64,000 nucleotides of DNA, taken from positions 40,862-104,861 of the forward strand of contig JANBVO010000071.1 in the NCBI GenBank assembly GCA_030052745.1, in the 5' to 3' direction. Position numbers and translations under genes: made by a program. This stretch comes from Pleurostoma richardsiae. Its lineage: Eukaryota > Ascomycota > Sordariomycetes > Calosphaeriales > Pleurostomataceae. The notes below the pieces were generated by a model. The model was not told where the DNA came from. It saw only the letters and a list, made by a program, of their open reading frames with translations, and did no database searches. This document shows positions 11,496 through 21,821 of this stretch, one piece after another (within the stretch, counting starts at the first letter, position 1; every line of letters starts with the position of its first letter).

Positions 11496-14400
11496 ATGTC
11501 TGCAGTTCCAGTCGCATCTTTGCCTGGCCAGCATCTCGGAAAGCGGAAGAGACCTGCAAGACCCTCCAGGGAATCAGTGAAGCCCGGAGACTACGCGGAC
11601 AGTGGCTCTTCTGATGTCCCAACGGCTTCGATAGAAGATGCAAGCGGCACCACAAGAAAACGGCCAACTGCCAAGTCTAAGAGCGGCTCGACCTCAAAGG
11701 CTCGTGCTTCGCCGAAGACGGCAGAGCCCGTGGAATGTCTCATAGAATGGCCCGAGTGGTTCAAGACTCTGGAGAAGACGCACAGAGCGCTAAATCTCGT
11801 CTTTACGTTTTGTTGCACTCGAAAGCATTTGGCTACGACGTTCGACACGATTCGTTCCACCGTCGAGTCACACATTAAGAGAGAGTTGCTTATTGAGGAT
11901 GTGGCAGCTATCGCTGCCCTTCGACCCGACTCGATCAACTTCAGCTACGTTGATGAGGTCATGCTACAGATTGACGTTCAGGGCGCTGAAAGAGACGATA
12001 CCTTCAAGACGGGGAGGCTACATAGCAAAGCGGCGCAGGCTTATGCCCCTGATGCATCCGTCGGCGGGTTTACTGGGAGGGAAGAGCTCCACGACCCTGA
12101 CGACCTGCCCCTGAGTGGAAAAGAGGTACTCTACTTCGAGTTCGTCGATGGTGATCTGAAACGCCAGGTTCAACATAAGAAGACGGGAGAGCCTACGAAT
12201 CCAACCCGGAAGCTCCGAGAGGAGAACTTAAAGCTCCCCGTTTACAGCCAGAAACAGATGACCTCACTAATCGAGAAGCGCAATCTGAAGTTCACGAACG
12301 CCATCAACGAATACATCAATCATTGCGTCGCTTCTAGCATTGACCCTGAGATCGCCCTAAAGGCAGAGGCGGAGGCATATATTCCCGTACCAAGCGCGAC
12401 GAGAGAATCATCCCCGAAGGCTGACATCAGCACTTTGCCCGCATCAATACCGACGGAAAGAAAAAGCATACCCGAGATTGTCCAGGAGCTCAAAGAAAAT
12501 TCCTGGTACACTGGGCAGATTGTCCCCGATGGCCACCGTGTGTTTGAGGCCCAAGAGCCTGTGTACGGCGACCTCAACTTTATGCTCAGCCAGGATTTGG
12601 TGAACGCGTTATACAACGCCAAAGGGATCACGCAATTCTATGCTCACCAGACTGAGGCCATCAACAGTCTCAATGAGGGGTATCATGTCGTCGTCTCAAC
12701 ATCTACAAGCTCCGGAAAATCTCTCATCTATCAACTTCCTGTTATCCATGCTCTTGAAAGCGACCATAACACGAGGGCAATGTACATCTTTCCCACAAAA
12801 GCTCTCGCCCAAGACCAGAAGAGAAGCTTGAAGGAGATGCTGTCATACATGCCGGGCCTCGAGGATACAGTGGTTGAGACGTTCGATGGGGACACTCCCA
12901 TGAAGGAGCGAAACATGATTCGCGATGAGGCGAGAATCATCTTCACCAATCCCGACATGCTCCATGTTACAATCCTTCCTCAAGAGGAGAGATGGCGGAC
13001 ATTCCTGAAGAATCTCAAATATGTCGTGGTGGACGAATTACACTATTACAACGGGCTAATGGGTTCTCACGTCGCCTTCGTCATGAGGCGTCTGAGGAGG
13101 ATCTGTGCCGCGGTAGGGAACCGACGGGTCAGATTCGTATCTTGTTCTGCGACCGTTGCTAACCCCGAAGGCCACTTCAAAACTATTTTTGGGATTGATG
13201 ATGTCCGCCTCATAGACTTTGATGGCTCGCCCTCAGGTCGAAAGGAATTCCTTTGCTGGAACACCCCATATAAGGACCCGGGCGATCCGTCAAGTGGGCG
13301 AGGAAATGCAATGTATGAATGCGCTCGTTTGTTTTGCCAGCTCATATTACGAGGGGTTCGCGTCATTGCGTTCACGCGCGTGCGGGAGCAGTGCGAGAAG
13401 CTCGTCGGAGCGGTCAAGCTAGAGCTGGAGAACCTCGGGCGGTCCGAATGCATCGCTCGGGTAATGGGATACCGGGGAGGTTACACTGCTCCGGACCGCA
13501 GAAAGATCGAGAGCGAAATGTTCGAGGGGAAGCTTATGGGCATCGTCGCCACGACGGCCCTGGAGCTTGGCATCGACATTGGCTCGCTAGATTGCGTGCT
13601 GACCTGGGGCTTTCCGTATACAATCGCCAACCTTCGGCAGCAAAGTGGGAGAGCCGGGAGACGGAACAAGGATTCCTTGTCAATCCTGGTCGGCGACGCC
13701 TTCGCCACGGATCAGCACTACATGCAAAATCCAGACGAGCTGTTTACCAAGCCAAACTGTGAGTTACAGGTCGATCTGGAAAATATGCTCGTTCGGGAAG
13801 GCCATATCCAATGCGCCGCATATGAAATGCCTATCAGGCCCCAGGAAGATTCAGAATACTTTGGGGAAGATCTCGCAAAGCTGTGCGAGGAACGGCTTAT
13901 CAAAGACGATCTGGGGTTCTATCACTGCCACGACAGGTTCAGGCCGATGCCGTCCAAGTTCGTCTCGATACGAGATACAGAAGACGAGCATTTCGCGATC
14001 ATAGATATCACTCATGGAAAGAATATTGTGTTGGAGGAGCTCGAAGCATCTCGAGCGACGTTTACGATCTACGACGGAGCGATATTCCTTCACCAAGGGA
14101 ACACCTACCTTGTTAGAGACTTTAACCCGGAAAAGGGTATGGCCAAGGTTGAGAAGGTCAAAGTAGACTGGACAACAGAGCAACGAGACTTCACCGATAT
14201 CGACCCAGTCGAAACAGAAGCGATCAAGCGGATACCCAGTTCCCTGTCGAGGGCCTTCCACGGAAAGATCAAGATTACACAAAACGTCTTCGGCTACTTC
14301 AAGGTCGATAAGAAGAATCGTGTGCTAGACGCAGTACACGTCGACAATCCACCTGTGATCAGGTACAGCAAAGGCATGTGGGTCGATGTGCCGAAACGGG

Positions 14401-14987
14401 CTCTGGAGATCCTCGTCACTCGCCGGCTGCACGTCGCCGGCGCTATCCATGCTGCCGAGCATGCCATCATGAGCTTGATCCCCAACTTCGTTATCAGCAC
14501 CCCGGGAGACGTGCGTACCGAATGCAAAAACGGCCTCAAAGAATTCGCCAAGAAGGAGACGTCGAGGAAGCGCCCTGCACGGCTGACGTTCTACGACGCA
14601 AAAGGCGGCGCCGGCGGATCCGGCATCAACACCAAGGCTTTTGAATTCATCGACCTCCTGCTGAAGCAGGCTCTTGAGCGGGTGGTTGGATGTCACTGCG
14701 CGTCGGGTTGCCCGGAGTGCGTCGCCTCCGAGCTGTGTAAGGAGGCAAACGAGGTCATGAGCAAGGCGGGAAGCGAGGTCATCCTCAAAAGCCTGCTCAA
14801 CGTCGATATCGACGTGGATGCGCTGCCGATGGGGCCGGAGGAATACAGCCCCGCCGGAGTCGAGACTGTCGTGTTGGCGGAGCCGGTGCCGCCGCGGAAT
14901 AGGAATGAGCTTCGGCTCGTTGGCGTCAAGGAGGAGGAGGAGGATGGGCGAGAGGGCGTGATCCTGGATTCCGTCCCTGAGGCCTGA
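11496..14987 (+). CDS. HRQ1: ATP-dependent 3'-5' DNA helicase Hrq1 (RecQ4-like)
   Basis: A single exon of 1,163 residues. The N-terminal half contains basic low-complexity sequence and then the YAHQTEAINSL (Q-motif) region. Walker A is STSTSSGKSLIYQLP (about 400-414), the DExH-type box is VVVDELHYY (about 510), and motif VI is QQSGRAGRR (about 715). The C-terminal domain is of the DUF1998/MrfA type, with a four-cysteine cluster around CHCASGCPECV (about 1066-1076). This architecture defines Hrq1, a superfamily 2 helicase related to human RECQL4 that acts in interstrand crosslink repair and telomere maintenance. All catalytic motifs are intact. The start at 11496 gives a length close to other fungal members. 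Lack of introns is unusual here, since nearly every neighbouring gene has them. Confidence 0.93.
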   Translation: MSAVPVASLPGQHLGKRKRPARPSRESVKPGDYADSGSSDVPTASIEDASGTTRKRPTAKSKSGSTSKARASPKTAEPVECLIEWPEWFKTLEKTHRALNLVFTFCCTRKHLATTFDTIRSTVESHIKRELLIEDVAAIAALRPDSINFSYVDEVMLQIDVQGAERDDTFKTGRLHSKAAQAYAPDASVGGFTGREELHDPDDLPLSGKEVLYFEFVDGDLKRQVQHKKTGEPTNPTRKLREENLKLPVYSQKQMTSLIEKRNLKFTNAINEYINHCVASSIDPEIALKAEAEAYIPVPSATRESSPKADISTLPASIPTERKSIPEIVQELKENSWYTGQIVPDGHRVFEAQEPVYGDLNFMLSQDLVNALYNAKGITQFYAHQTEAINSLNEGYHVVVSTSTSSGKSLIYQLPVIHALESDHNTRAMYIFPTKALAQDQKRSLKEMLSYMPGLEDTVVETFDGDTPMKERNMIRDEARIIFTNPDMLHVTILPQEERWRTFLKNLKYVVVDELHYYNGLMGSHVAFVMRRLRRICAAVGNRRVRFVSCSATVANPEGHFKTIFGIDDVRLIDFDGSPSGRKEFLCWNTPYKDPGDPSSGRGNAMYECARLFCQLILRGVRVIAFTRVREQCEKLVGAVKLELENLGRSECIARVMGYRGGYTAPDRRKIESEMFEGKLMGIVATTALELGIDIGSLDCVLTWGFPYTIANLRQQSGRAGRRNKDSLSILVGDAFATDQHYMQNPDELFTKPNCELQVDLENMLVREGHIQCAAYEMPIRPQEDSEYFGEDLAKLCEERLIKDDLGFYHCHDRFRPMPSKFVSIRDTEDEHFAIIDITHGKNIVLEELEASRATFTIYDGAIFLHQGNTYLVRDFNPEKGMAKVEKVKVDWTTEQRDFTDIDPVETEAIKRIPSSLSRAFHGKIKITQNVFGYFKVDKKNRVLDAVHVDNPPVIRYSKGMWVDVPKRALEILVTRRLHVAGAIHAAEHAIMSLIPNFVISTPGDVRTECKNGLKEFAKKETSRKRPARLTFYDAKGGAGGSGINTKAFEFIDLLLKQALERVVGCHCASGCPECVASELCKEANEVMSKAGSEVILKSLLNVDIDVDALPMGPEEYSPAGVETVVLAEPVPPRNRNELRLVGVKEEEEDGREGVILDSVPEA

Positions 14988-16335
14988 GCTACAGTGTGTT
15001 ATTTCATGGTAAAATCCAGAGAGGCCTTTAATGCTGCAAGCCCGGTGTAAGCTTGAGACCAAGGCTTCACTACTTATGAACCAAGATATCGATTATTGAG
15101 ACAATCATACTCCACCCAACCTGGGCTCCGTTGGAAATGCTGCACCCTATGAGCCTCTGCCTCGATATGTACTCACCTGTGCGACCTGACACCGAGCGAC
15201 CGAGATTTGTTAGGAAGAGTGTGGCTCAACGCACCTAGGATGCCGTACAGTACCTAGGCCACAGGTGTAAGTACATGGTAAGATAGCTCTTTGTAAGTGT
15301 GCATGGGTGCGAGTGTACCACTGTATGACGAACCACATAACCTATACCGTTAGTTGGCCGAGAAGTGTACTATGCAAAACCAGAAAGTCCAAGGCTAGGG
15401 TCGAAGATCTAACGTCCACGCTGTAGCCATATATATATATATTTACCAATGGGTTGGTTGCTTGGGTCGACCTGCCTGGGTCCTTACCTACCTAAATCCA
15501 CCTCCAGGTCTAAGGTTGGCCTCAGGAAGAATCTTGAGTTCCTCGTTTAAAATAGGGGTTCCTCATAACACCGAGTGTATGAGCTTAGGGTTAGGGTCAG
15601 GGTTGACATGCAGTGGTGGTCCGCTCTTCTTTGTCTACGGTCTAAATGCAGATACGTCTAACAACAAGGCCCAACATATCTAGTACCTACATATGAATTA
15701 TGCTTGTCCGATGTTTGACTTGTCTTCATACCTACCTAGCTGGCGTACAATGGCAGCTGGAAAATGCATTGGCTGCCTCCGACCACTTGAAACAGACGCC
15801 AAGCCGCCACCTGGCCCTGCTTTTCAGGCCTGCAGAGCGGTCTTGGCGATGACAGCACTGGCGGGAAGGGATGAGCATGAATGGTGAAGGCTGGAGGGCG
15901 AGCGGGTTCCTGCTCCCTCTTCCCTGCTTTCTGCTTTTCCCCCCTTCCGCGATTCCGTAACTAGGTATATGAATTCTTCACGTCTCTCGCTCTGCTCCGG
16001 CACCGTCTTGACATCTTCTGGATTTGCACCTCGTTCCTATGCAAAACGCGAGTGGTTGTCTTTGCTGAGGTGTTGATGCTTGCTGCTTCTCTGATGTTGC
16101 AGTGAATACCTGAACCACGTTCCTCCAGCTTCCCTTCTTTGTGCTTTCCGCTTCTTTCTTCACCTGCAGAGCGACTTCCGGACTCTGCATCACGATTATA
16201 TCGCCTGGAGCTGGAACCATAGACGGGAAAGCCAAGGAAAGCTTGACATCTTGGCAACAGCGGACACAATACTAGCAGCTCACGGCGACGCGAAGAACAA
16301 TCGACGGACTAAGAGCTCCGCCAAGCAACGCCAAT
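14988..16335. other. Intergenic with small repeats
   Basis: No gene seen. The region includes a short AT microsatellite (15429-15442), two tandem TTAGGG units inside a G-rich stretch (15585-15604), TACC tracts near 15,484, and a C/T-rich leader before the Ca2+/H+ exchanger gene (from about 15,900). Confidence 0.5.
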
Positions 16336-18040
16336 ATGTTCTCCCGCCGAGCTCACGCCTCTGCTTCCTCCCCGCGAGACGCTGACCACGTAATCGAGAA
16401 ACCGACGTCCAAGAGCAGCTCCCGCGAGCCTGGTCTCCCGCAACACAATGGCGACGTCGCGCAGGTCGAGGACGGCGACCGGCAGTCCCCCGTGACGCCC
16501 GGCATCAAGGCCGCCGGCGAGAGCTACCGGCGCGGCATTCACCCAATCCACTTCCTACGCATCTCCTTCCGCTCCTCTAGCAAAGTCTCCCGCGCCGTCA
16601 ACGTCCTCTGGCCCGTTGTGCCCGCCGCCATCGCCGTGAAGTACGCACGGCCCGACTGGCATCTGGCGATCTTCATTTTGACGTATATAGCCATGGTACC
16701 ATGTGCGAATCTCATCGGATTCGCCGGTCAGGTATGCAAGGGCTCCTTACCTGTCAAGACCGTTCATCTGCATGCTAATATGAAGGCACTTCTAGGAGCT
16801 CGCCCGGAAATTCTCCCACGTATATGGCGTCCTGATTGAGACATGGTGGGCTCTAAACCTCCGCCGGCCTCAGAAGCTGAGACTGACCGCATTAAACCTG
16901 TAGCTTCGGATCGGTTGTCGAGATCATTCTGTTCATGGTGCTGCTCTCGCGGGATCAGTTCCTGGTTGTCCAGGCTGCCATACTGGGATCCGTCCTGGCG
17001 ACTATGCTCCTCTGCCTTGGGCTTTGCTTCTTTGCGGGCGGCGTCTGGCGAGAGACCTCGACGTTTGACGAGGCCGTCAGCGAGGCTGGTAGCGGGCTGC
17101 TCCTCACCGCGTAAGTCGCCCTCTTCCCAGGTTGATATCTCAATCGACGAGCTAACCACGTGTCTATTCAGTGGCTTCGGCCTGGCCGTGCCGACAGTTT
17201 TCCGCTGGGCCACTGACGAGTCAGATACCGCTCTCCTGGAGAGGAACACACTCCAGGTCTCGCGCATCACTGCTGTCCTGCTCATCATTGCTTATTTCGT
17301 TTTTGTTTGGTTTCAGGCCCGAAGTCATCACAGCATCTACGACGCCATCTTTGAGTATGACGAGGCACGCGACGTATGTGATATTCCCCCTGAAACAGAT
17401 CTCTCCGTTTAGGCCCCTCTTTCACCAACATCCGGCCCAGACAGTTATCTGCCTAGATGTGCTGCTTACTGACTGCTCACCCCCGCAGCGTGACGGCTCG
17501 AAAGACAAGAAGAAGGACAAGCTCACTCTCACGGAGTGCGTCATCGCCCTCGCCATCTCGATCGCGCTCGTCACCATCATCGCCATCAGCCTCGTCGACG
17601 AGATCACGCCCATCGTCGAGACGCGGGGCATCTCGGACCCCTTCATGGGCCTCATCCTCGTGCCCCTGGTCGAGAAGGCCGCCGAGCACCTGACCGCCAT
17701 CGACGAGGCCTGGGACGACCAGATGAACTTCGCGCTCTCGCATGTGCTCGGCGCGACGCTGCAGACGGCGCTCTTCAACGCGCCGCTCGTTGTCATCGTC
17801 GGCTGGGGCCTGGACAAGGCCATGGGGCTCGACTTCGACGTCTTCAACATCACCGTGCTGCTCATCGCCATCGTCACCGTGGGCAACTTCCTGCGCGACC
17901 AGAAGAGCAACTACCTCGAGGGCGTGCTGTGCGTCATCGTCTACATCGCCGTGGCCGTCGCGGCCTTCTACTCTCCTAATCCTCATGAGGCGGGCAGCAC
18001 CGAGTCGAGCGGCAGCACCGCCAGCGAAGGTGATCATTAG
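16336..18040 (+). CDS. Ca2+/H+ exchanger of the CAX/VCX1 family
   Basis: Exons 16336-16731, 16796-16845, 16904-17110, 17172-17373 and 17489-18040 give 468 residues. A hydrophilic N-terminal tail of about 90 residues is followed by about 11 hydrophobic segments in two halves separated by a charged loop (DEARDRDGSKDKKKDK). The first CAX repeat carries ETCFGSVVEIILF. The second carries LILVPLVEKAAEHLTAIDEAWDDQMNFALSHVLG, with the conserved acidic/His pair, then LGATLQTALFNAPLVVIVGW. Family members exchange vacuolar H+ for cytosolic Ca2+. The glycines usual in the first repeat (GNAVE) are replaced by GSVVE, and GNAAEH by EKAAEH, so this is a divergent CAX subgroup. Substrate and compartment are inferred. 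The second intron has a slightly weak GTGGGC donor. Confidence 0.87.
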
Positions 18041-18456
18041 GGGATATCAGTGACTTGCGCCTTCTCCTTCGTAACGTCTTTCGGAGCGTACTAGCGACTC
18101 GCGGCGTCATATCGGGAGTGAATAGCATAAGCGATCCGGAAACATAAAAAGGCTTGTTTATATGCAATTGACTCAGCTGAGTTTGGTCAGGTATCTCGGT
18201 CAAGGATGCGTGCTTATGCATAAATCGTTGCTCTCTTTCTATATATTTGCTTCTCGTTGCTGCTACAAAGAAAATTCTATGTATACTACAGGCATAGCAT
18301 CAGTCATGTCATCCTGAGCGCAGGTTCTGCCACGATCTCAGGTCATCAACCCCCGCAGTAACTCCAGTATGGATTCTCGATGTATCAAAACGTCGTCCAT
18401 AGCCAAGGTATGCGGAGGACTCTATCTGGTTGCGCTTGTCTTCTGCCCTTCACTCA
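18041..18456. other. Convergent 3' flanks of the exchanger and nitrate reductase genes
   Basis: No coding signal. It is short, relatively A/T-rich sequence between two converging genes, so it should hold both 3' UTRs and poly(A) sites. Confidence 0.55.
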
Positions 18457-21244
18457 CTAGAAGAAGAGCAAATCATCCTCTGCCCACCCCATCCCCGTGA
18501 AGATTGAGTGCACGCTCTTCTCCATCGACTCGGGCCCGCAAATGAGCACCATGTCTCCTCCCTCATCACTGCCGTCATCTTTCTTCGGCGCCCCCACTTC
18601 CCTCTCGAACAGCCCGCGGTCCATCCGCCCCTTGAGCCCCGTCCAGCTGGCCTGGGGTCTGGTCAGCGTGTACAGCAGGCGGCACCGGTGTCCGTTGTTC
18701 GCGATCATTGCGTCCAGCTCCTCCTTGCAGAGGATGTCCTCCTCGACGCGGTTTCCGTCCAGCACGAGGCAGAAGGTCGGGTCCTCGGGGTCTTTCATGA
18801 CCGCCCGTAGCACCTGGAAGATGGGCGTGACGCCGCTGCCGGCGCACACCATGACGAAGCGCCGCACGCGCCGCTCGTGCCCGCTGACGGAGCACCGGCC
18901 CCGGCCCAGGTACTCGAACTTGCCGACGGGGCCCTTGAAGTCGACGAAGTGCCCGATGGGGATGCTGTCGAGCGCCTGCGTCATGCGCCCGCCCTTGCGG
19001 TCCGGCGCGTCGTAGTAGATCTTGATTAGCACGTTGAGCTTCCCGCGGTCGGTCCCCTCCGAGATGGGCGTGTAAGCACGGATGATGGCCTCGCGCGACA
19101 CCGGGTCCCGCAGCCGCATCATGAGGTGCTGCCCGACCGGCAGGCCTACCGCCTGCGCCTCGTGGTCCAGCGTAAAGGTGAAGACCTTGGTGTCCGCCGA
19201 GATCTTCTTTTTCTCGCTGAGGATCGCCTTGGACCACTGCTTGGCCTGCAGGAATATCTCGCGTGGCGAATCGTTCTCAACGACCAGCTCGCCCTCTGTC
19301 AGCTGCGCCTTCGATGCTTCGTCCAGCGTACCGATATGGTAGTCTGGCATCATCGCCTTCGCGTTCTCGCTGTCTGTGAGGCCGGTTAGCTGCCTCCTCC
19401 CGCTGAGTATGTCGGTGATTACCCTGATACTTACGGATGGCTAAAAACTCTTCTGAGATGTCCTGCCCGGCGGCCCCAATGATCGATGCAGCGCCTCCCG
19501 GGTGTCCTGCAAGGAACTTGGTGCCGTCATATACTTCACCGTTGACCACGAACCATGGTTGCGCTTCGCTGTCGTGCTTCTTGACTTCGTTCATCGAAAT
19601 CTCCTTCTTAACATCCTTGTTAACCATGCAGATTTCCTTGACCGGTTCCTCTTCCACCGTGCCTGATGCTTCTTCTCCCGGTGCCCGCTCGCCCCAATAC
19701 CCATTTGTGAGGACGCCTCCCGCCTTTTTTACTCGTTCCATCCATCCCCCGGGTAACAGAGCAGGCTGCGTCGGGTGCTCAAATCGTAATTCGTGACCCT
19801 CCTTGTGTATTACCACTCTGTACCAGGGATTGTTCATCATGCCTAGGACACTCCAGTACATGTCTCTGGGCTGCACCATCATCGCCTCGTCCATAGCTCT
19901 CACCATGACATCGTCCGTGTCCCGCAGCTGTGATATCGGCACGTCGAGTTCCCAGAAGCACCAGCAGAAGCTTGTTTCCCTCCATGACATGTCGACCCGC
20001 CCACCATACAGCATCTCTCCATCGGGCGCGAGCCGGTATTTATCCTCCGGGTAACTGACGTGAGCCAGAGTCCAGCTCTTTCCCTTGTCCAATGTCACTT
20101 CAACTCTGGTGACCCTTCTGCCGCCACCAGAGTATGCGTATCCGCGGAGCTTGTATGTGTTCATATCTCCTGCGAGTGCTACCTTCTCTCCATGAGCCGG
20201 ATATACAGTGGCACTGTTGGTGTTCAAGTCGTAGATGGCGTAGCGCTCGTCCTTCCATGTCTCTGGCAGGTTTGCGCTGGCGTCGGGCTCGATCATCGTG
20301 GGGAGGACGCGATTGTCGTATATATGATACCAGTTGTCGCTCGGCTGCGCAGTGACGATGATTCTCTTCAGCCACTTCACGCTCCGGCCACCGATTTGAC
20401 CGGGAATGATTATCCTCAATGGCTTACCGTGATCTGGTGGCAAGGGTTCCCCGTTCATCCTATGGGCGACGAGGACTCCACGATTTGGGTCCATGGCCCA
20501 GTTGAGCTTGATGCCCGTGCCGTAGTAGCCATTGGGCAGCTTGTCGGCACCTTCGAAACAGACATACTTTGCCCCTCGCTTGGGTGCGGCGCGGGTAAGC
20601 AGTTCGGGGAGGGTAACGCCGGTCCAGAGGGCCGTGGACAAGCCAGCAGCACCCCACGAGAAGCCCTTGGTCTTGCGTACGACGTTCTGTTCCTTACGCC
20701 TGTTTCCAGCACAGACCAAAGTTACTGGATATGTAACTTGTTCATAGTCTTTGAGGAGATCCCTTAGAGTCATCTTCACGGGGTATTGAACCATTCCTTC
20801 GATCGAGAACTCCCAGTCGAGGACTGAAGCATCCTCAACAAGTGGCACAGGGCCGTGATTTCTGACGTAGTGAAGGTCTTTGGTGGTCAGGAACCCTTCA
20901 TTGAAAAGATCACTGAGAGGTGCCTCGACGTTGAAAGGGTGGACGCCGGTCAGCCTTATGAGGCGAGGGTCCCGAGGGACATGGTTATCGGGTGTCTTCA
21001 GATCCTCGGGTAGAACTTTGTTTTCTCTTGACCGCGGGGGGAGAGGGTATGACCGGCCTCCCCCTACACCGGGTCCGTCGACTAGGCATGCTGGACCGGT
21101 CAAGTCGAATTCTTCATCCGTGCTTGAGTCTCGTGACTCCTTCGCTGTGGCAGCCGGACTGGGCGGAAATCGCAGTTGGTCGGAAGGGCGAGGATGTTCG
21201 TTAGTGGTCGCCATGGGGCTCGCAGCATCCATTGCTGTCTGCAT
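18457..21244 (-). CDS. niaD: Assimilatory NAD(P)H nitrate reductase
   Basis: Two exons (21244-19435 and 19373-18457) encode 908 residues. In order they give: the molybdopterin domain with the Mo-ligand cysteine in VTLVCAGNRRKEQN (about residue 178) and KGFSWGAAGLSTALWTGV; the Mo dimerisation domain with RGYAYSGGGRRVTRVEV; a cytochrome b5 haem domain with the first axial His in AGHPGGAASI and the second His created across the intron (FLAI-HSENAK); and the FAD/NADPH module with RAYTPIS, GSGVTPIFQVLRA and CGPE. It ends in the conserved -FF. The enzyme reduces nitrate to nitrite in the cytosol. The single intron sits in the haem domain. Nitrite reductase and a nitrate transporter are not adjacent. 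Regulatory sites lie upstream (21,751 and 21,815). It could equally be called nit-3. Confidence 0.96.
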
Positions 21245-21370
21245 GGGAGATATCTAAAGAAAGGCGACAGATGGCAGAGTTTTAGAGCTGGTATGGCTCG
21301 AGCCGAGAGTCTACCTTGTAGACATATGTGCCCGTAATTGGGATTGCATGGAAAGAACAGTAGGGAAAGA

Positions 21371-21376
21371 TGATAG
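21371..21376. promoter_or_regulatory. GATA-factor site in the nitrate reductase promoter
   Basis: TGATAG matches the HGATAR consensus of AreA/NIT2 nitrogen regulators and lies 127 bp upstream of the nitrate reductase start codon. Confidence 0.4.
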
Positions 21377-21750
21377 CTTCGGCCACAGCAGATGCAGGAT
21401 CGAGACGGCGTAACACAAAGTATGAAATAATCGCTCCAGCGGGTATTGGTATTCGAATGTGAACTGAATCAGAGACGCTGTGCGAAATAGCAAGATGGAG
21501 ACTGCATCTGCCTTAGATTACCCCCAACGAACGGCACCGAGGTGTTTTTAATCGGGGTCTCGCTGTAGACTGCGGCCAGCATGGGCAGCTAGCGATTAAC
21601 AGCACATCCGGAATAGGGAATGGCCATGGTGGCCAATGTTGACCGACGATGGGCGAGCGCGCCGAGATCTCCCAAGCTCCAGTCACCGTCATGACAGGGC
21701 CGGCGTACTTGCGAGGAGATGCACATCCCCACTGGAGATGATGGCAACTG

Positions 21751-21759
21751 CTCCGCGGA
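21751..21759. promoter_or_regulatory. NirA/NIT4-type nitrate-induction site
   Basis: CTCCGCGGA contains the exact NirA consensus CTCCGHGG (21751-21758) and the palindromic NIT4 site TCCGCGGA (21752-21759). It lies about 507 bp upstream of the nitrate reductase ATG. Both consensus sequences are known for pathway-specific activators of fungal nitrate genes. Function here is inferred from match and location. Confidence 0.6.
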
Positions 21760-21814
21760 TGTACGCCAGTTTCGTCATGTAAGAGGGATCTGGCTTACCG
21801 GCAAAGCGTGCGGC

Positions 21815-21821
21815 CTTATCA
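21815..21821. promoter_or_regulatory. Strong GATA-factor site near the NirA/NIT4 site
   Basis: CTTATCA is the reverse complement of TGATAAG, a strong HGATAR site for AreA/NIT2, 56 bp beyond the NirA/NIT4 palindrome. Pairing of these two site types is the usual layout of nitrate-inducible, nitrogen-repressible promoters. Confidence 0.5.

Noticed and set aside
14325-15062. 245-codon minus-strand frame
   Set aside because: Antisense to the HRQ1 C-terminus and its zinc cysteine cluster.
20060-20767. 235-codon plus-strand frame
   Set aside because: Antisense to the molybdopterin domain of nitrate reductase, and the sense protein is unambiguous.
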